Shown piece by piece: positions 42,501 through 53,761 of a stretch of DNA of 64,000 bases (the first letter of the stretch is position 1; every line of letters begins with the position of its first letter). Below the pieces are notes generated by a model. The model saw only the letters and a program-made list of their open reading frames with translations. It ran no database searches and was not told the DNA's origin. This DNA is from Bombyx mori. Lineage: Eukaryota; Arthropoda; Insecta; Lepidoptera; Bombycidae. The stretch is taken from NCBI RefSeq assembly GCF_030269925.1, contig NC_085126.1, forward strand, positions 4,466,501-4,530,500. The letters run 5' to 3'. Position numbers and translations under genes: made by a program.

Positions 42501-45500
42501 CCTTAGAACTTATATCTCAAGTTGGGTGGCGCATTTACGTTGTAGATGTTTATGGGCTCCAGTAACCACTTGACATCAGGTGGCCTGTCAGCTCCTTCAC
42601 CCATCTAAGCAATAAAAAATCCACTCATGTTTCAATTATCCCTCCGACTCATGAGAAACGAATGCTCTATTGAACACCTACCCATACAGGACAGAACCAC
42701 TCTTCTCCCCTCGGCGTCTCTCTTCGGCAATGGCACTAGATACCCGGCGTCTATAACTGCAGCTATCTTCGGGTCAAGAGGATCCAGTTTCTGGAACCAT
42801 TGCGGGTACATTTGTCGTATGGTCAGGTACCGTTCCAGCATCGAGCAGGCCTGGGGTATTGAGTATTTCTTTGTACGCAGGAAACGCAACAAGAATGGTG
42901 CATCTGAAGAACGAAATACATTTTTGGATATAAAAAAAAACCATAATTATGGGTTTACGATTCCTTTTTTAATACGCTTTTATTACTACCACTCGGTAGG
43001 CAGCGGCTTGGCTCTGCCCCTGGCATTGCTGAAGTCCATGGGCGACGGTAACCACTCACCATCAGGTGGGCCGTATACTCGTCTGCCTACAGGGGCAATA
43101 AAAAAAATATTTGCTTCAGAGGTATGTTAGTATTTAACGGAATATTTCAACATGATTTTGACCCCCTTCAAAACGTCGGATTAATTCGTGGTATACTTAT
43201 TAAGGACCGATGACAATTAAATATATATAAAAAAAAAAAACAAATATATTCAAAAAATTGAAATCCAACTAAAGAATTAAAAATAAATAATAATTAAAAA
43301 AAACTAACAAAATACGCTTTGATAGAAAATCTAACAAAAAATAGGAAATAAATAAATTATTATATTGTAAAAAAAGCGTGGGGTGCTTTTCAGAATATTA
43401 TCAAAATAACCCTTCTACTCATATTTGTTCATAAAATATTTATAACTACTGATACCATGCGTATTTTGTTAGTTTTTTTAAACTATTATTTATTTTTCAT
43501 TTTTAGTATAATAGGACACGAGGTTAAAAACTATTATTAATGTCAAAACTGTTTGTGAATCTTGTAAAATATTAGTGCGTGAAGTGTAAAATTACTGTAT
43601 GTATTGAAATGCTCCGTGTGCAGTCACATAGTGTAACGAGTCTAAAATAATAAAATAGTAGAATGCCATTTCTTTTTTTGCTACGATTGACGAACGAGCT
43701 CACGGCCCACCTGGTCTTAAATGGCCAGCGGAGCCTACAAATATCAATCAACCACGTTAATGCTGCCACCCATCTTGAAACATGAGTTCTGAACGTCAAT
43801 TTTACAGCAATGGTTACTTCACCCTTCAAACCGAAACGCAATCCAACTTCACGACAGAAATAGGCAGGTATGGTACATACCCGTGCGGGCTTACAAGATG
43901 TCCACCAATAATAATGTGTACCACCAATAATAATACACGTATGTACTGATGAGAGCTCGTTAAAAGAAAATTCAGTTTCATAACATGTGCTCATTTTTCA
44001 GACTTCTTTAACAGACATTAGGTATTTTTACAGACACGATTATTACTATTTTTACAGGTTACTATTTTCGCCATTTTTTTTTAATTTTTAATCGACACAA
44101 TATTCATATGTCGACAGAAAAATCTTAATTGTCCGCGACACCAAAAATTATAAATTATTTAACAGAAACGTCGGAAATAGAAATAATGAAAATCAAAAAT
44201 GAGATTAGATCATAAAAGTACATTCAGCTATTAAAATATTTTCCTAATAATAGATATTTGATATGTTTTATCTCCTTTAATACTATCTTCAAACAGTTCC
44301 ACATTTAAAATGGATTAATTCGCCAACTATAAAATCGGTGAAAATCGAAACTATTTTGAATTAGAGAAGGCCAATGTTAAATTATAATCCATTGAAATTC
44401 ACTGTGCGCATGTATTGAATATAAACATTTTACCATACCATTCGCTGTTTCGAATCATAATAAGGTACCTTAGCCGTATCTTGGGTCTGTTTTCATCTAT
44501 ACTGCACATTCTATTCGTGATTCTAACGAAATGAGTAATAAATAACACCTATTCCACATCCAAAACGTGATTCAAATGTAAAGTCGGATGTTTTTAGCGC
44601 TTTTGTCTTTGCAGGAATAAAAATTGGTAGATAGAGTCGTCGGGTCTTTTAATAAACTTATTTTTTTTTTCATACAGTAAGAGTTTCCTGTTATCAAATT
44701 TAGTTGACAATAATTAAGCTTGCTATTAACCAAATAAAACGATACTATCAGATTTAATGGATATGTTTCTCAGCTGCCTCATTCTTTAGTCTGAGTTACA
44801 CGCAAACCTTAAGGCTCCACTTCACAATCGGTCATGATGGGCCAACAAATGATCGCCCATCATCGCCGCCATGATCGGGCAACTTTCCACACAATCGTGA
44901 ACGTTCATTTACTTACTGTCTACTGATATGTTAAGACGTCTAGGTATCGAGGATGGAAATCGAGGAGATCGCGACTGCGACAATATTGTTAGTTAGCTCA
45001 TATAGTCATTTAGTTAATGTGCGCGAAAAAAGAATGGTGAAAACTCTTTTTTTTATTGCTCTTGTAGATAGACGAGCATAAGGCCCACCTGATGATGAGT
45101 GGTTACTGTCGCCCATGGACTTCAGCAATGCTAGGAGCAAAGCCAAACCGCTGCCTACCGATAACGATAAACAAGATGGAGAAAGAAAAGATGGTGGGTG
45201 GTGGCTATCAATCGGAACAAAACAAGGTCCACGCAACCATAGTTTTGTAGTCGACACAATTGACACACACTCGAGACAACTACATCCTGACTAATCGGCG
45301 ATGGTGTGGACGCTCACACAATCGTGGGCCATAATTCCTTTGATCTACCGACACAACGCCGATTGCGCACGATCATACGCGATGATGGCCGATCACACAC
45401 ATTTATGCCCTCTACACTATCGTGAGTTTCTATAATCGCCCATCATGGCCGATTGTGACGAGGAGCCATTAAGATGTACCTTTGCTGCTGTTAATGCTGG

Positions 45501-46259
45501 TAAGGTTATGTTCGTTCGAAAGTATTGTATGTATTTAGCGCTTTTGGGTATTAAATCGCAACACGATTTTAATTGGACTTTTTTTATTATATTGGATAAT
45601 ATTATTGCAGCATAATTGGATATTTAATCAAACCATCGTAATTATTTATATTTGAAGGCGAGATTCCACTAATATTAATGTCTAATAAAACCTAAGAAAT
45701 AATAATAAAAATGCAGTGATATAGCTATGCCGATGCAACCTAGTTAGGTAGTTAGGTATATTTAAAATAAACTTTTATTTTTCTATTTTCGATTCGATTT
45801 TTGGATGTGTTATATTAAGGTTGAAAATACATTGCAATTCAATTTTAATTCACTTATAATAAATTCCATGGCCGACTAGCCGACTTTTCGTCTGAAGCTC
45901 TGCATTTCACATCCATTTTCATAACAGGCAACCGCTTTCATTTGGCCTTGGCGCCCGAAAACACTAATCACGCTACCAAAATTAACAACAAACCCACCTT
46001 GACGGCATTTTTTAATCGCAGGATGCTTCTCTATAAAATGTCTCATTTGATTCAAAGCTTCTTCTCTCAAAATTGGATCTTCTCTCAGTTCGATCCGGGC
46101 TTTTTCCCGAAGCTCAGGCGGCAGTTCACCGGTCTCTCGTTCCTTCGCTTCCAGAATGTGTACGCGTTCATCATCAGTCAGCCGCGGTGATTCGATGATG
46201 TCTGGCTTTGGTTCGTGTTCTCTTCGGCAATCTTCGGGTTGGAGGACTGAAGTGGCCAT
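39301..46259 (-). CDS. CRAL-TRIO (Sec14-like) lipid-binding protein, complete coding region
   Basis: Exons 45998-46259, 42682-42903, 41492-41685, 40701-40817 and 39301-39543 join in one frame to 345 residues. Residues about 55-115 form the CRAL-TRIO N-terminal helical region (ELREKARIELREDPILREEA, then FLLRFLRTKKYSI). Residues about 130-290 form the lipid pocket domain, ending in the family signature LPKEYGG (282-288). Insect relatives are usually annotated as alpha-tocopherol transfer protein-like or clavesin-like. They are cytosolic carriers of hydrophobic ligands that often touch phosphoinositide membranes; the ligand cannot be read here. The tail is longer than in many family members and ends GSFRKLELD. 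The ATG at 46259 lies seven bases after an acceptor (cattccag), so a leader exon exists upstream. A possible poly(A) signal (tttatt on plus) is at 38079. Confidence 0.93.
39678..40028. mobile_element. Short element with 28-bp inverted ends and GC-rich interior
   Basis: The left end ACTTTTTTCTCCTACC..GCCGAAAGTTCG and the right end, read inverted, match with a small indel. Inside is a G-rich run (about 39718-39786: ggggtccaggggcgaagccc and following). A clear target duplication was not seen. Family unknown. Confidence 0.55.
40030..40700. other. CRAL-TRIO intron 4, nothing recognised
   Basis: AT-rich intron between exons 4 and 5; no repeats identified past 40028. Confidence 0.5.
40701..40817 (-). 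CDS. CRAL-TRIO protein exon 4 (residues 227-265)
   Basis: This 117-nt exon lies between acceptor atttgttatag and donor gtaagaca, phase 0. It encodes HKRTHFVNIPHYGVRFFEF and SLLSDKLKDRVM. This is the '.H.IN.P..F......KPFL..K...RI' segment of CRAL-TRIO domains. A Bm1 copy follows about 50 bases upstream in the intron. Confidence 0.92.
40864..41104 (+). mobile_element. Bm1 SINE
   Basis: tactggtggtaggacctctt to gcaaaaaaaaaaaa, with a tandem ggtaggtaggtacc and a short internal deletion before cttagaacttatag. In the CRAL-TRIO intron between exons 3 and 4. Confidence 0.88.
41492..41685 (-). CDS. CRAL-TRIO protein exon 3 (residues 162-226)
   Basis: The acceptor is ttgttttgcattcag and the donor gtatgttg; the exon is 194 nt. 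It encodes YTHVNDEAGMQMPHISLWSL, which fits the 'G...I.D..G....H' core strand of the lipid pocket in this family. Confidence 0.92.
41900..42095 (+). mobile_element. GATCCGGCGAG LINE-tail copy
   Basis: cctactgagtttcttgccgg, gatccggtggtagattctgc, cttgctagggccagtgttag to gaataggtagggggaaaa. Confidence 0.75.
42384..42620 (+). mobile_element. Bm1 SINE next to CRAL-TRIO exon 2
   Basis: gtaggaccccttgtgagtcc to gcaataaaaaa, antisense to the gene, ending about 60 bases from the exon 2 donor at 42682. Confidence 0.88.
42682..42903 (-). CDS. CRAL-TRIO protein exon 2 (residues 88-161)
   Basis: The acceptor is tttcgttcttcag and the donor gtaggtgt; the exon is 222 nt. It encodes APFLLRFLRTKKYSIPQACS, the classic 'D..L.RFLR..K' motif, then ERYLTIRQMYPQWF and GYLVPLPKRDAEGRRVVL. 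Confidence 0.93.
42965..43480 (+). repeat. Dispersed repeat (AATACGCTTTTATTA), copy 3, with nested SINE
   Basis: aatacgcttttattactacc at 42971, SINE at 42994-43108, then cccccttcaaaacgtcggat onward. Confidence 0.65.
42994..43108 (+). mobile_element. GGCAGCGGC family copy nested in another repeat
   Basis: cggtaggcagcggcttggct to caataaaaaaa. The AATACGCTTTTATTA repeat continues on both sides. Confidence 0.85.
43674..43905 (-). mobile_element. Old, diverged Bm1 SINE
   Basis: Recognisable blocks are gctcacggcccacctggtct, caaaccgaaacgcaatccaa and acccgtgcgggcttacaaga; many changes in between. Confidence 0.75.
43906..44811. other. CRAL-TRIO intron 1, nothing recognised
   Basis: AT-rich, no ORF or repeat seen between the old Bm1 and the Harbinger-like MITE. 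Confidence 0.5.
44812..45468. mobile_element. MITE with long inverted ends, PIF/Harbinger-like, carrying a nested SINE
   Basis: The left end GGCTCCACTTCACAATCGG and right end (read inverted) GGCTCCTCGTCACAATCGG match over about 30 bp. TTA on both sides suggests a 3-bp duplication, as in PIF/Harbinger; TTAA is nearly as good a reading. The inside repeats the word gatgatgggc/gcccatcatc on both strands. A short SINE in minus orientation (45047-45162) interrupts it. It lies in CRAL-TRIO intron 1. Confidence 0.75.
45047..45162 (-). mobile_element. GGCAGCGGC family copy nested in a MITE
   Basis: Read inverted: T-run, ttgctcttgtagatagacga, cccatggacttcagcaatgc, ctgcctaccg. Confidence 0.85.
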
Positions 46260-46266
46260 TTTTATT
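45998..46266 (-). CDS. CRAL-TRIO protein exon 1 of coding part (residues 1-87)
   Basis: The acceptor cattccag leaves 7 nt of 5'UTR before the ATG at 46259; the donor is gtgggttt and the exon ends with one base of an Asp codon. It encodes a charged N-terminus and the first helices of the CRAL-TRIO N domain (LREEALNQMRHFIEKHPAIK). Confidence 0.9.
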
Positions 46267-46870
46267 CTGGAATGAAAAGTGACAGTCTGTTATTGATTTT
46301 ATGATGATTTTTCATCATTCTGATGTTATTTTATTAATTATTAAACCAGTTTTTCTTTCTAAAAATATTTTTGAATAATAGAATGTTAAGGAGTTATTTA
46401 AGGTACCAAAATCACGCTTTTTAAGCGACGTCAAAAGGGGAAGTTATCTTTCCGAATGATCCTGTTTACATCAAGATCTTGGATCTTGGAGAAATCCAGA
46501 AAAATCTATAATTGTCAAAGCCTATCTTGAAGTGATTTGGGTGTTTTAATGTTGTAATGAATAAGGTATTTATTTGGATAGGGATTAATATCATCTTTAT
46601 AAAAATACGTTCACAAAAAATGCTTTTTTTTAGAACAAATTTGTATAACATGAAAAACGTTATAGTGAGCCAACCTTAATAGTTATATATATAGACATAT
46701 GCTGTCACGGATTTTTTTTAGATCTTTTAAAGGGGAACAATTCTCTCATACATTATTAATTACTTAACTAACTAAACTTTAACCGTTTCCGCAGCGCACG
46801 CAGTGGAAGCTTTCAAAAGAAAGAAAACAACGCCTATTTTGAAACATTCTTCATTGGTGCTCCGCTTGCC

Positions 46871-48695
46871 TTTTTTTTTTTTTTTTCCACAGGAGAAAAT
46901 CGCCGGATCCCCACCCGCGCGGCAGGTGGGGTATGTGGGAGTTGAACCTCACTAAAAACTCCTGCTGCTCACAACCGGCGCCCTACCTCGGACCGGGCCG
47001 GAGCCCAGTCGGGGCTATTGAAACGGCGGGACAGGGTTGACGCAGAGCACATAACATCCATCCCACCGTCCCACGGACGCCGGACCGGTGGCCGCCAGCG
47101 TCACGACCACCGGTTCCCTCGTTCAGCGGGCCGAGAGCCCGCTTTGATGGCGCCGCGTTACACCTTCCCCCAGAGCGGTCGGGGGAACGCGGTCTACCAT
47201 CACCCGGCTTCCTATTGCGGGTGAGCGTGCAGAGCACGCCACCCCACGTCTGGGTCCCTCCCCGCACAAAACGGGTGGGACCCCTAGCTCTTAGGGGGCC
47301 AGGTCACGGATACGACGCCGGTCCCGACCCCCTGCTCGGCGGCGGCGGGTTTCTGCGTAGTGAGGAGAGCTTTCCCTCACTCGCCCCGCCGCCTCCTTCT
47401 GCGAGATGGTGCACTCGCAGAAGTCGAGCATAGCCTTCCATGACTCATCGCTGCCAAGCATCGACGCCACGACGCCAGGCAGCGACAAGTCAGGTCCTAT
47501 CTTTGCGACCAGGACACGGCGCTGCACCTCCCAAGCGGGGCAGACAGCGAGCGTATGCTCCGCCGTGTCCAGGTCGTGTCCACAATGGTGACACCTCGTC
47601 GTCGGCTCAGCCCCTATCCGGCGCAGGTACTTCCCGACACATCCGTGCCCGGTCAGCACCTGCACCAGACGAAAGGTGAGACGTCCTTCGCCACGATTCA
47701 CCCAGTCATCAAAGACCGGGTAAACCGCCTCGACGGTCCGTAGCCCCCACGTGGGGTTGGCCAATCGCCTCGACCACGACTCGAGCACGGACCGCCGAGA
47801 ATGGGCCTTCCGCGCCCGCAGCTCACTTTCGGGGAGACGCGCCACGCCCCGAGCACGAAGCTCGCTGCGCCACCGATAGTCGGCAGCGAGCGACTCCGCC
47901 TCCAGCTCCCATGGCGGCGTCCCCGCCAAAACACACGCCGCCTCGAAGGAGACGGTGCGATATCCGCGAATGACCCTGATGGCAACGGTGCGCTGCGGCC
48001 GGCGCAGGAACCGAGCCATAGTGGCCCGGTTTCGCGGCTCAGCCCACACAGGTGCACCGTACAGGGCCATCGATCGCACCACCCCCGCGTAGAGGCGGCG
48101 CACAACCTGATCCGGTCCCCCAATATTCGGGAGCAGCCGGCTCAAAGAACCGGCCGTCCCCATCAATCGGGGGACCAGCTCCGCAAAGTGAGCACGAAAA
48201 GCCCACCGGCTGTCCAACACGAGGCCGAGGTACTTCAACTGCACCCCGACCCCTATCCGGACGCCTCCAACCACGATGTGGGTGTCAACGGGTGGCGCCC
48301 CCCGCGGCCCGTGAAACCACAGAGCCTCGGATTTATTGAGCGCCACGTCGAGACCCAGCCTCCTTATCCTTCCGACGACGAGGGCCACTCCCGCTGTGGC
48401 GAGACGGGCAGACTCCCTATAATCATCCCCCCGGGCCACGACCAACGTGTCGTCCGCGTAACAAATAACGCGGAGGCCCGGGAGGAGGGCGCCCCTCAGC
48501 ACCCAGTCGTACCCGATATTCCACAAGAGGGGGCCGAGAACCGACCCCTGCGGAACACCACGCACGACCGGAAAACGATGAAGGGTCCCACCGTACTCGG
48601 TACATACGACCGACCTGGCCCCCAAATAGGACCCAACCAGCCGGCGGAGGTAGAGGGGCACGCCATGCCTCTCCAGTGCCCATGCCTCTCCAGTG
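46871..48695 (-). mobile_element. 5'-truncated R1-clade non-LTR retrotransposon with 12-bp target duplication
   Basis: The element sits in minus orientation: its poly(A) tail is the 18-T run at 46871-46888. The flanks carry the identical 12-mer GCTCCGCTTGCC (46859-46870 and 48696-48707), and the host repeat resumes on the far side (ttagcgtgatgttatatagc). It is GC-rich against AT-rich DNA. A 17-bp direct repeat (CCATGCCTCTCCAGTGC, from 48663) marks the 5' junction. Confidence 0.92.
47291..48695 (-). CDS. Reverse transcriptase, C-terminal part of R1-clade ORF2 (5' truncated)
   Basis: The frame is open from the 5' junction to the stop at 47291, with no stop or shift over about 465 codons. Visible motifs in order are GVPQGSVLGPLLWN (RT motif B region), ICYADDTLVVARG (catalytic YADD), LNKSEALWF, LKYLGLVLD, the thumb region, and a CHHC zinc-knuckle-like motif (CHHCGHDLDTAEHTLAVC) followed by PAWEVQR, as in R1-type elements. 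The fingers part of RT and the upstream endonuclease are absent, so the copy cannot move itself. The first possible start in this frame is a GTG at 48661, not meaningful here since the real start was lost with the 5' truncation. Confidence 0.88.
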
Positions 48696-49089
48696 GCTCC
48701 GCTTGCCTTAGCGTGATGTTATATAGCAATCCTCGATAAATGGGCTATCTAACACTGAAATAATTTTTGAAGTAATACATAAACTATTATAAATTAATTG
48801 TAATTATTCGGTTTCGCAAGTGCCAATTTCAAATCGATGTTGCGATGGCAACATTGTACGGATCAAAACACGATTTTCCAATATTGCCAAATCACTGACG
48901 AAATTAAGTTATTTGTTAATATTAAGAAAATATCATCAAGGTCTTTTGAGAATAAGGAATCGTAGATGTCAACTCAAGCCGTAGTTCGTTCAATATTTGC
49001 TGAGTAAATTTACATACTCGTATATAGGTACGTACCAAACGTAGGTATTTAGAAGTCCTGCATACCATATGTAAAATATGTGTATAATC

Positions 49090-49640
49090 TGTATCCTATA
49101 TAGATTTTACTGGCGGTGACGTTTTGAGGTTACAGGTTGGTAAAGAAGAAGTCTTCACGCCCTGCTACGCAATGCCTCCATTAAATTTGAGAAATGAATG
49201 CTCATCTCTCAAATTTAAAGAGGGCGTAGGTATACACAACGGTTCCAAAACGTGGTGCTTCACAAGGGATCTTTTTAGGAAACTTAGTGTCGCGCAGCGA
49301 GCTATGTAGAGGGCTATGCTTGGTATTTCTCTACGAGACCGAATCAGAAATGAGGAGATCCGTAGAAGAACCAAAGTTGCTGACATAGCCCGTAGGATTA
49401 TCAAGCTGAAGTGGGAGTGGGCAGGCCAAATAGAGCGAAAGTCGGACGGCCGATGTGGTAGAAAGATCCTCAAGTTGAGACCGCGTACTGGCAAGCGCAG
49501 TGTGGGACGACCATCTACCAGATGGGCCGACGACATAGTCAGAATCGCTGGGTCACGTTGGATGCAGGTGGCAACGGGCCGGCCGCACTGGATATCAATT
49601 GGAGAGGCCTATGTTCAGTGTAGTGGACAGTGAACAAGCT
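49090..49640 (+). pseudogene. RTE-like LINE ORF2 3' end, decayed
   Basis: 49277-49633 reads KLSVAQRAM, a stop, [56 protein letters not shown] and IAGSRWMQVA, the usual C-terminal block of this LINE type. Upstream (49110-49270) the frame is broken. The start of the element copy was not fixed. Confidence 0.75.
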
Positions 49641-52600
49641 AATAATGATGATAGGTATCCACAAGATTAAACCGTAAAAGTACCTAATTATTATTATTTT
49701 TAATTATTATTTATTTTACCTAATTATTTTCATTATATACTAAATATAAAATATCTCTCATAAGTACATCTAAATATATTTAATAAATGTACATGTGAAT
49801 CTTTGAAAAGAACATTAGTAGTTCGTTGAAAGTATGTGATTCACAACAAAGAAATGGGAAAGCTTGAGAAGACATACATTTGGATTTAAATCGTTATTCA
49901 ATTTACGCTGCCAAGCGAATTTTACTCAAAATTTAGTAACATATTATTTTGAATGTGTATTATTTTATTTTCTTATAGACTCTTAAATTCAGTTTCTTGT
50001 TTAATTCACTCGTTACCCAGAGCGTTTTTATCCAGAAGTTTATATATTTTCGATTCGATATATAAATATAAATTAAATAACCTTATTATGTCGGGACTTT
50101 GTAGTAAAACCTCTTCGAATACGTCACATTTTATATAAGACTCATGAACGTGACCTTCGAACTCGTTCGAAAAACTTTCACTTGCCTACTTTCCAATTCG
50201 GTCGATTAAACTTGCATCCAGTAGGTCGCATATAAATTTAAATTAGCAGGTTTATATTAAATATTATGGATCGTTTGAGGTGGTTGTTTTATTAGCCTTA
50301 TTAGAAAACATAGCCTTGAATAATAACGATTCAATCCCCGTAGTATTAAGATGAATTTTAGCTATCGTTTTAGCTATTTTAGCTAATTTTAGCTATTGTT
50401 TGCGTACACTGTCTTAATCTAGAAAGAACGGAGAAGGAAACAAAACCCCTACGTGTGTCATGTTTTAATTTCATTTCCGTACCAATTTCGTAGACCAAAT
50501 AAAGCATAGGGAAATAATGAAATTGCCGATTTTAAAAATCCGGGTAATTTTAATATTTATAACCTTTTTTCAACACAATTTACCACGGCCGCTTCTTATT
50601 TATCAACACAAAGTATTAACGTAAAAGGGACATAATAATTCATTGAAGTACCTACCTAGTCATTAACTTGTCTTGTTAATTCTGGATATAGCAATGGCTC
50701 CCCACATGTTCACAGCCTAAAAACCATAGCGTGTTACAAGTATGTCAGGTTGAGGACTGATTATTAAATAGACATACCACAGTGAAACTTTTTGAGTTGC
50801 ACACTATTCGCGCAGTGAGGATTTAAAAAATCTGATCATTCTCATTATGAAGCTAAGAAATAGTTTAAAAAAAGTTTGTGATCAAAATATCCCGAAAACA
50901 GGTCAAACAGAAAAGTATCGATGCAATTGAGTAGAAACATTACCTAATCGTTTGTTTCAGTATTATGAACAAGTACATTTTGCGTAATGCATTAGATAGG
51001 TAATGTTTGTAATCAATACATGAAGTTGTGTTAGTGCATAATAAATAACTGCTATTATTCTGAAGCTACCTAGTACCTATATTATTTCCGTGTAACAGGT
51101 CTAAAAATTTGTCTTTAGGCCTAATGAACCAATAAGGGAACCATATCTTTGTAATTTGGTAGAAATACAATTTTTTAAAATATTAAACCATGCATTAAAA
51201 TTGTTACTGCATATTTGCCGAACTTTGGATTGCTTAAATGCAAGACCTTAACGGAAATATTTTTCAACACACAACATACGCGTTCTTGACGCTATTGTCC
51301 TTAACTTACATACATTTTTTTATTCTTAAGGCAGGAAACTTACAAACTAAATATCCGTTGTAAGGCTACTAATAAAGAACTTACTGTATTGTACTACGTA
51401 TGTATATTGTTTTTAAAATGGTCAAGGAACATTATCAACCATAAAGGGAGCGTATTAAAACATAAACAATGTACTATTCATACGTTGAAGTACTAGGAAA
51501 ACATAGAACGTAAAAGATTTATTTGTGCCGCTTATGTACCTACGTGTTGATACGTTCCTTTTGACGTGCGTTAACTACGTCAATTGCGTTTCAATTAGAA
51601 TGTTTGGATTGTGATTTTGTCTTCAAACTTACGTGGGAAGTTACGATCTTTAATTTTGAAATCTGCTTGGAAATTTTACTTGCCAGTCCAGTCCTCCAGT
51701 CTCTACAGTCAATCATTTAATCATGCCGATGAGTTTTGTAATGCGGGATTGATTGCCTACCTACGTAGCTTGTAACATTTTAGCTTTGATAGCTCGCCGT
51801 TACACGAAGAGTACGTATTTTAAGGACTTGAAAATCCAAATGTAGGTACTTAATGATAAGTAAATAATCAATGTTGAAAGAAATATAACTTAAAATATAT
51901 TTTTTTTGTAAATAAACATGCATACAATAATTTTGTTGCAATTTATTGTAAATATTGTCCTTTCAGGGTACTAAGTAGCTAAAGCATTTTACTTATCCAT
52001 TTTAAAACAATACACCGAAATTAAAACCCGAATCCAGAGATTATAGCGAACGGACCATAGCCTGCTACTCTAATTACATTTTATTAATACTGCAAAAATA
52101 AAATTGCAAAATAAATAAACACGAAAGGTAATTAATTACTTATAACAAACAAAAGCGTGTCGTGAAAGTTCCGGTGGTAGAATAACGGGCACAGTTGACT
52201 GATAGTTTTAACTGTATCTCGTGCAACGAGGCTTCATAATGGCGCGACGGTAACCAGTTGTTTCTTATTTAACAACAGCAAAAAAAAAACGCTTTTGCGT
52301 TTTTATCGGCAAACGGAAACCTTGACAGTTGACTTCGATACTATCCACGTAGAATTCAAACAAGGAGGACCAACATAAACAATAAAACGAGTTATTGTTT
52401 GGTCGATGGTTTGTATGTTTCAATTAATTAAACTGCAAAAATCCCACCGATTTCTGTCGAGAAACAATCATGAAGAATAAAGGATATAACAGCCCTTTAA
52501 TACTTATACGCCGTAGAAACATGAGGACTGGTGGATAGATGATGTGAAAAATAGTCCTACCTCTAATTATGGCATATTACAAATCCATTTAAAGTCTACA

Positions 52601-52727
52601 GAATGAACAGGTGAAAAACAATCGTTCGGGTTTTAGTCATTCTACAACTTTAATAAATAAATACCTGAAAGTGGCATTGAAGTTTTAATAGTAATAAACT
52701 AACAAGAAACCGCGATCCACACGACAT
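49641..52727. other. Long stretch without recognisable genes
   Basis: About 3.1 kb of AT-rich sequence, only short chance ORFs, one cluster of ttttagctat repeats. It is unusually poor in Bm1 and LINE tails for this window. Confidence 0.5.
50350..50402. repeat. Short direct repeats of TTTTAGCTAT
   Basis: ttttagctat appears four times in 50 bases with small spacers. Confidence 0.7.
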
Positions 52728-53026
52728 TACGGATCCTCCCGATCCATTAACGGTGCTTTTAGGTACCACAAGCACTGGTCACCGTCCTCGTCGAACCCGT
52801 CGCTTGCGACGAAGGGCTCGACGAGTGAATTAACCCATAGACACAACCCACTGAATTTCTGACCGGATCTTCTCAGTGGGCCGCGTTTCCGATCCTGTGG
52901 TAGATTCTGCGAAGCACTGCTCTTACTAGGGCCAGTGTTAGCATCACTCCGGTTTGAGCCCCGTGAGTTCACCTACTAGTTAAGGTTACACTGAAATAGC
53001 CTCTCAAGGCTAAAACAAAAAAAGCC
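52728..53026 (+). mobile_element. GATCCGGCGAG LINE-tail, long copy
   Basis: cggatcctcccgatccatta, cgaacccgtcgcttgcgacg, ggtagattctgcgaagcact to ggctaaaacaaaaaaagc. Confidence 0.8.
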
Positions 53027-53479
53027 GCGATTTTTCGAATTTTTTTTTATAACTGTTGTAACAATTGTACATACAGTCCGATAACAATTAGTTACACTGA
53101 CTTATATTTGCGAAACACCCATTACGGACTTGCATGGCTATTACGTAAATGAAACTTCACCGAGTAACCGAGATCGCTGGGTCTGATCGCAGACCTGCCA
53201 TATTGCAATTGCAACACTGCAAACTTTCTAGAACATCTTGGTTCCGTGTATTCGTTATAGACTAAGCCTAATATCGCTAGTCTTTTCTCCGCAGAGTGAA
53301 TACTACAAAATTCGCTGGTGAAACCACTGCGTTTTGCTCTAAATGAGCACAATGAACACGATCTTTAACATGAGGTCGAAATCTGAATAAAATTGATTTA
53401 CTGTTCATTACAGTTATAATTATGTAATCTGACGCACAGCACTGGTGCCATACGTTATGACTCGAAAGGTGTAGGATCC

Positions 53480-53761
53480 AATGATGGATTTAGGCTTGAC
53501 GCCGCCCTGTACCCTGTTTATCGGAACAAATTTTATTAATTTTGATCCAATACTTTTATTTTAGATTCAAAATAACTTTACCTATAATTTTTCTTATAAA
53601 AATTAATCTGAACTAAAATGAGTTCAGATTAAGTTCAGACCCAGGAGACTGTCTTTACTTTTTATTGTCTAAAAATATGGCATTTCAAAAAATAGGCCGC
53701 CTCTCAAATCGTGGCGGCCTAGGCCCGGGCCTCATGGGCCTATGCGTAAATCCATCACTAC
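53480..53761. mobile_element. Non-autonomous hAT-like MITE, 282 bp
   Basis: Ends carry ATGATGGATTTA and the inverted TAAATCCATCACT, followed inside by imperfect inverted GC-rich blocks (gacgccgcc; ggcggcctaggcccgggcc). Both flanks read TAGGATCC (53472-53479 and 53762-53769), an exact 8-bp duplication. It has no coding content. Confidence 0.8.

Larger units (their letters stand above)
46640..48780 (+). repeat. Dispersed repeat interrupted by the R1-clade LINE
   Basis: Left part 46640-46870 and right part 48708-48780 align with 25640-26003; the R1-clade element fills the gap. Confidence 0.75.

Noticed and set aside
42627..43130. 167-codon plus-strand frame
   Set aside because: It is antisense to CRAL-TRIO exon 2 and then runs into two repeats.
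43572..43994. 140-codon minus-strand frame
   Set aside because: Most of it is an old Bm1 copy; no protein features.
47801..48739. 312-codon open frame on the plus strand
   Set aside because: It is the antisense shadow of the R1-clade reverse transcriptase frame, long only because the region is GC-rich; it has no family motifs.
53122..53352. 76-codon minus-strand frame with several Cys and Arg
   Set aside because: No recognisable family, no start context or splice signals; likely chance.
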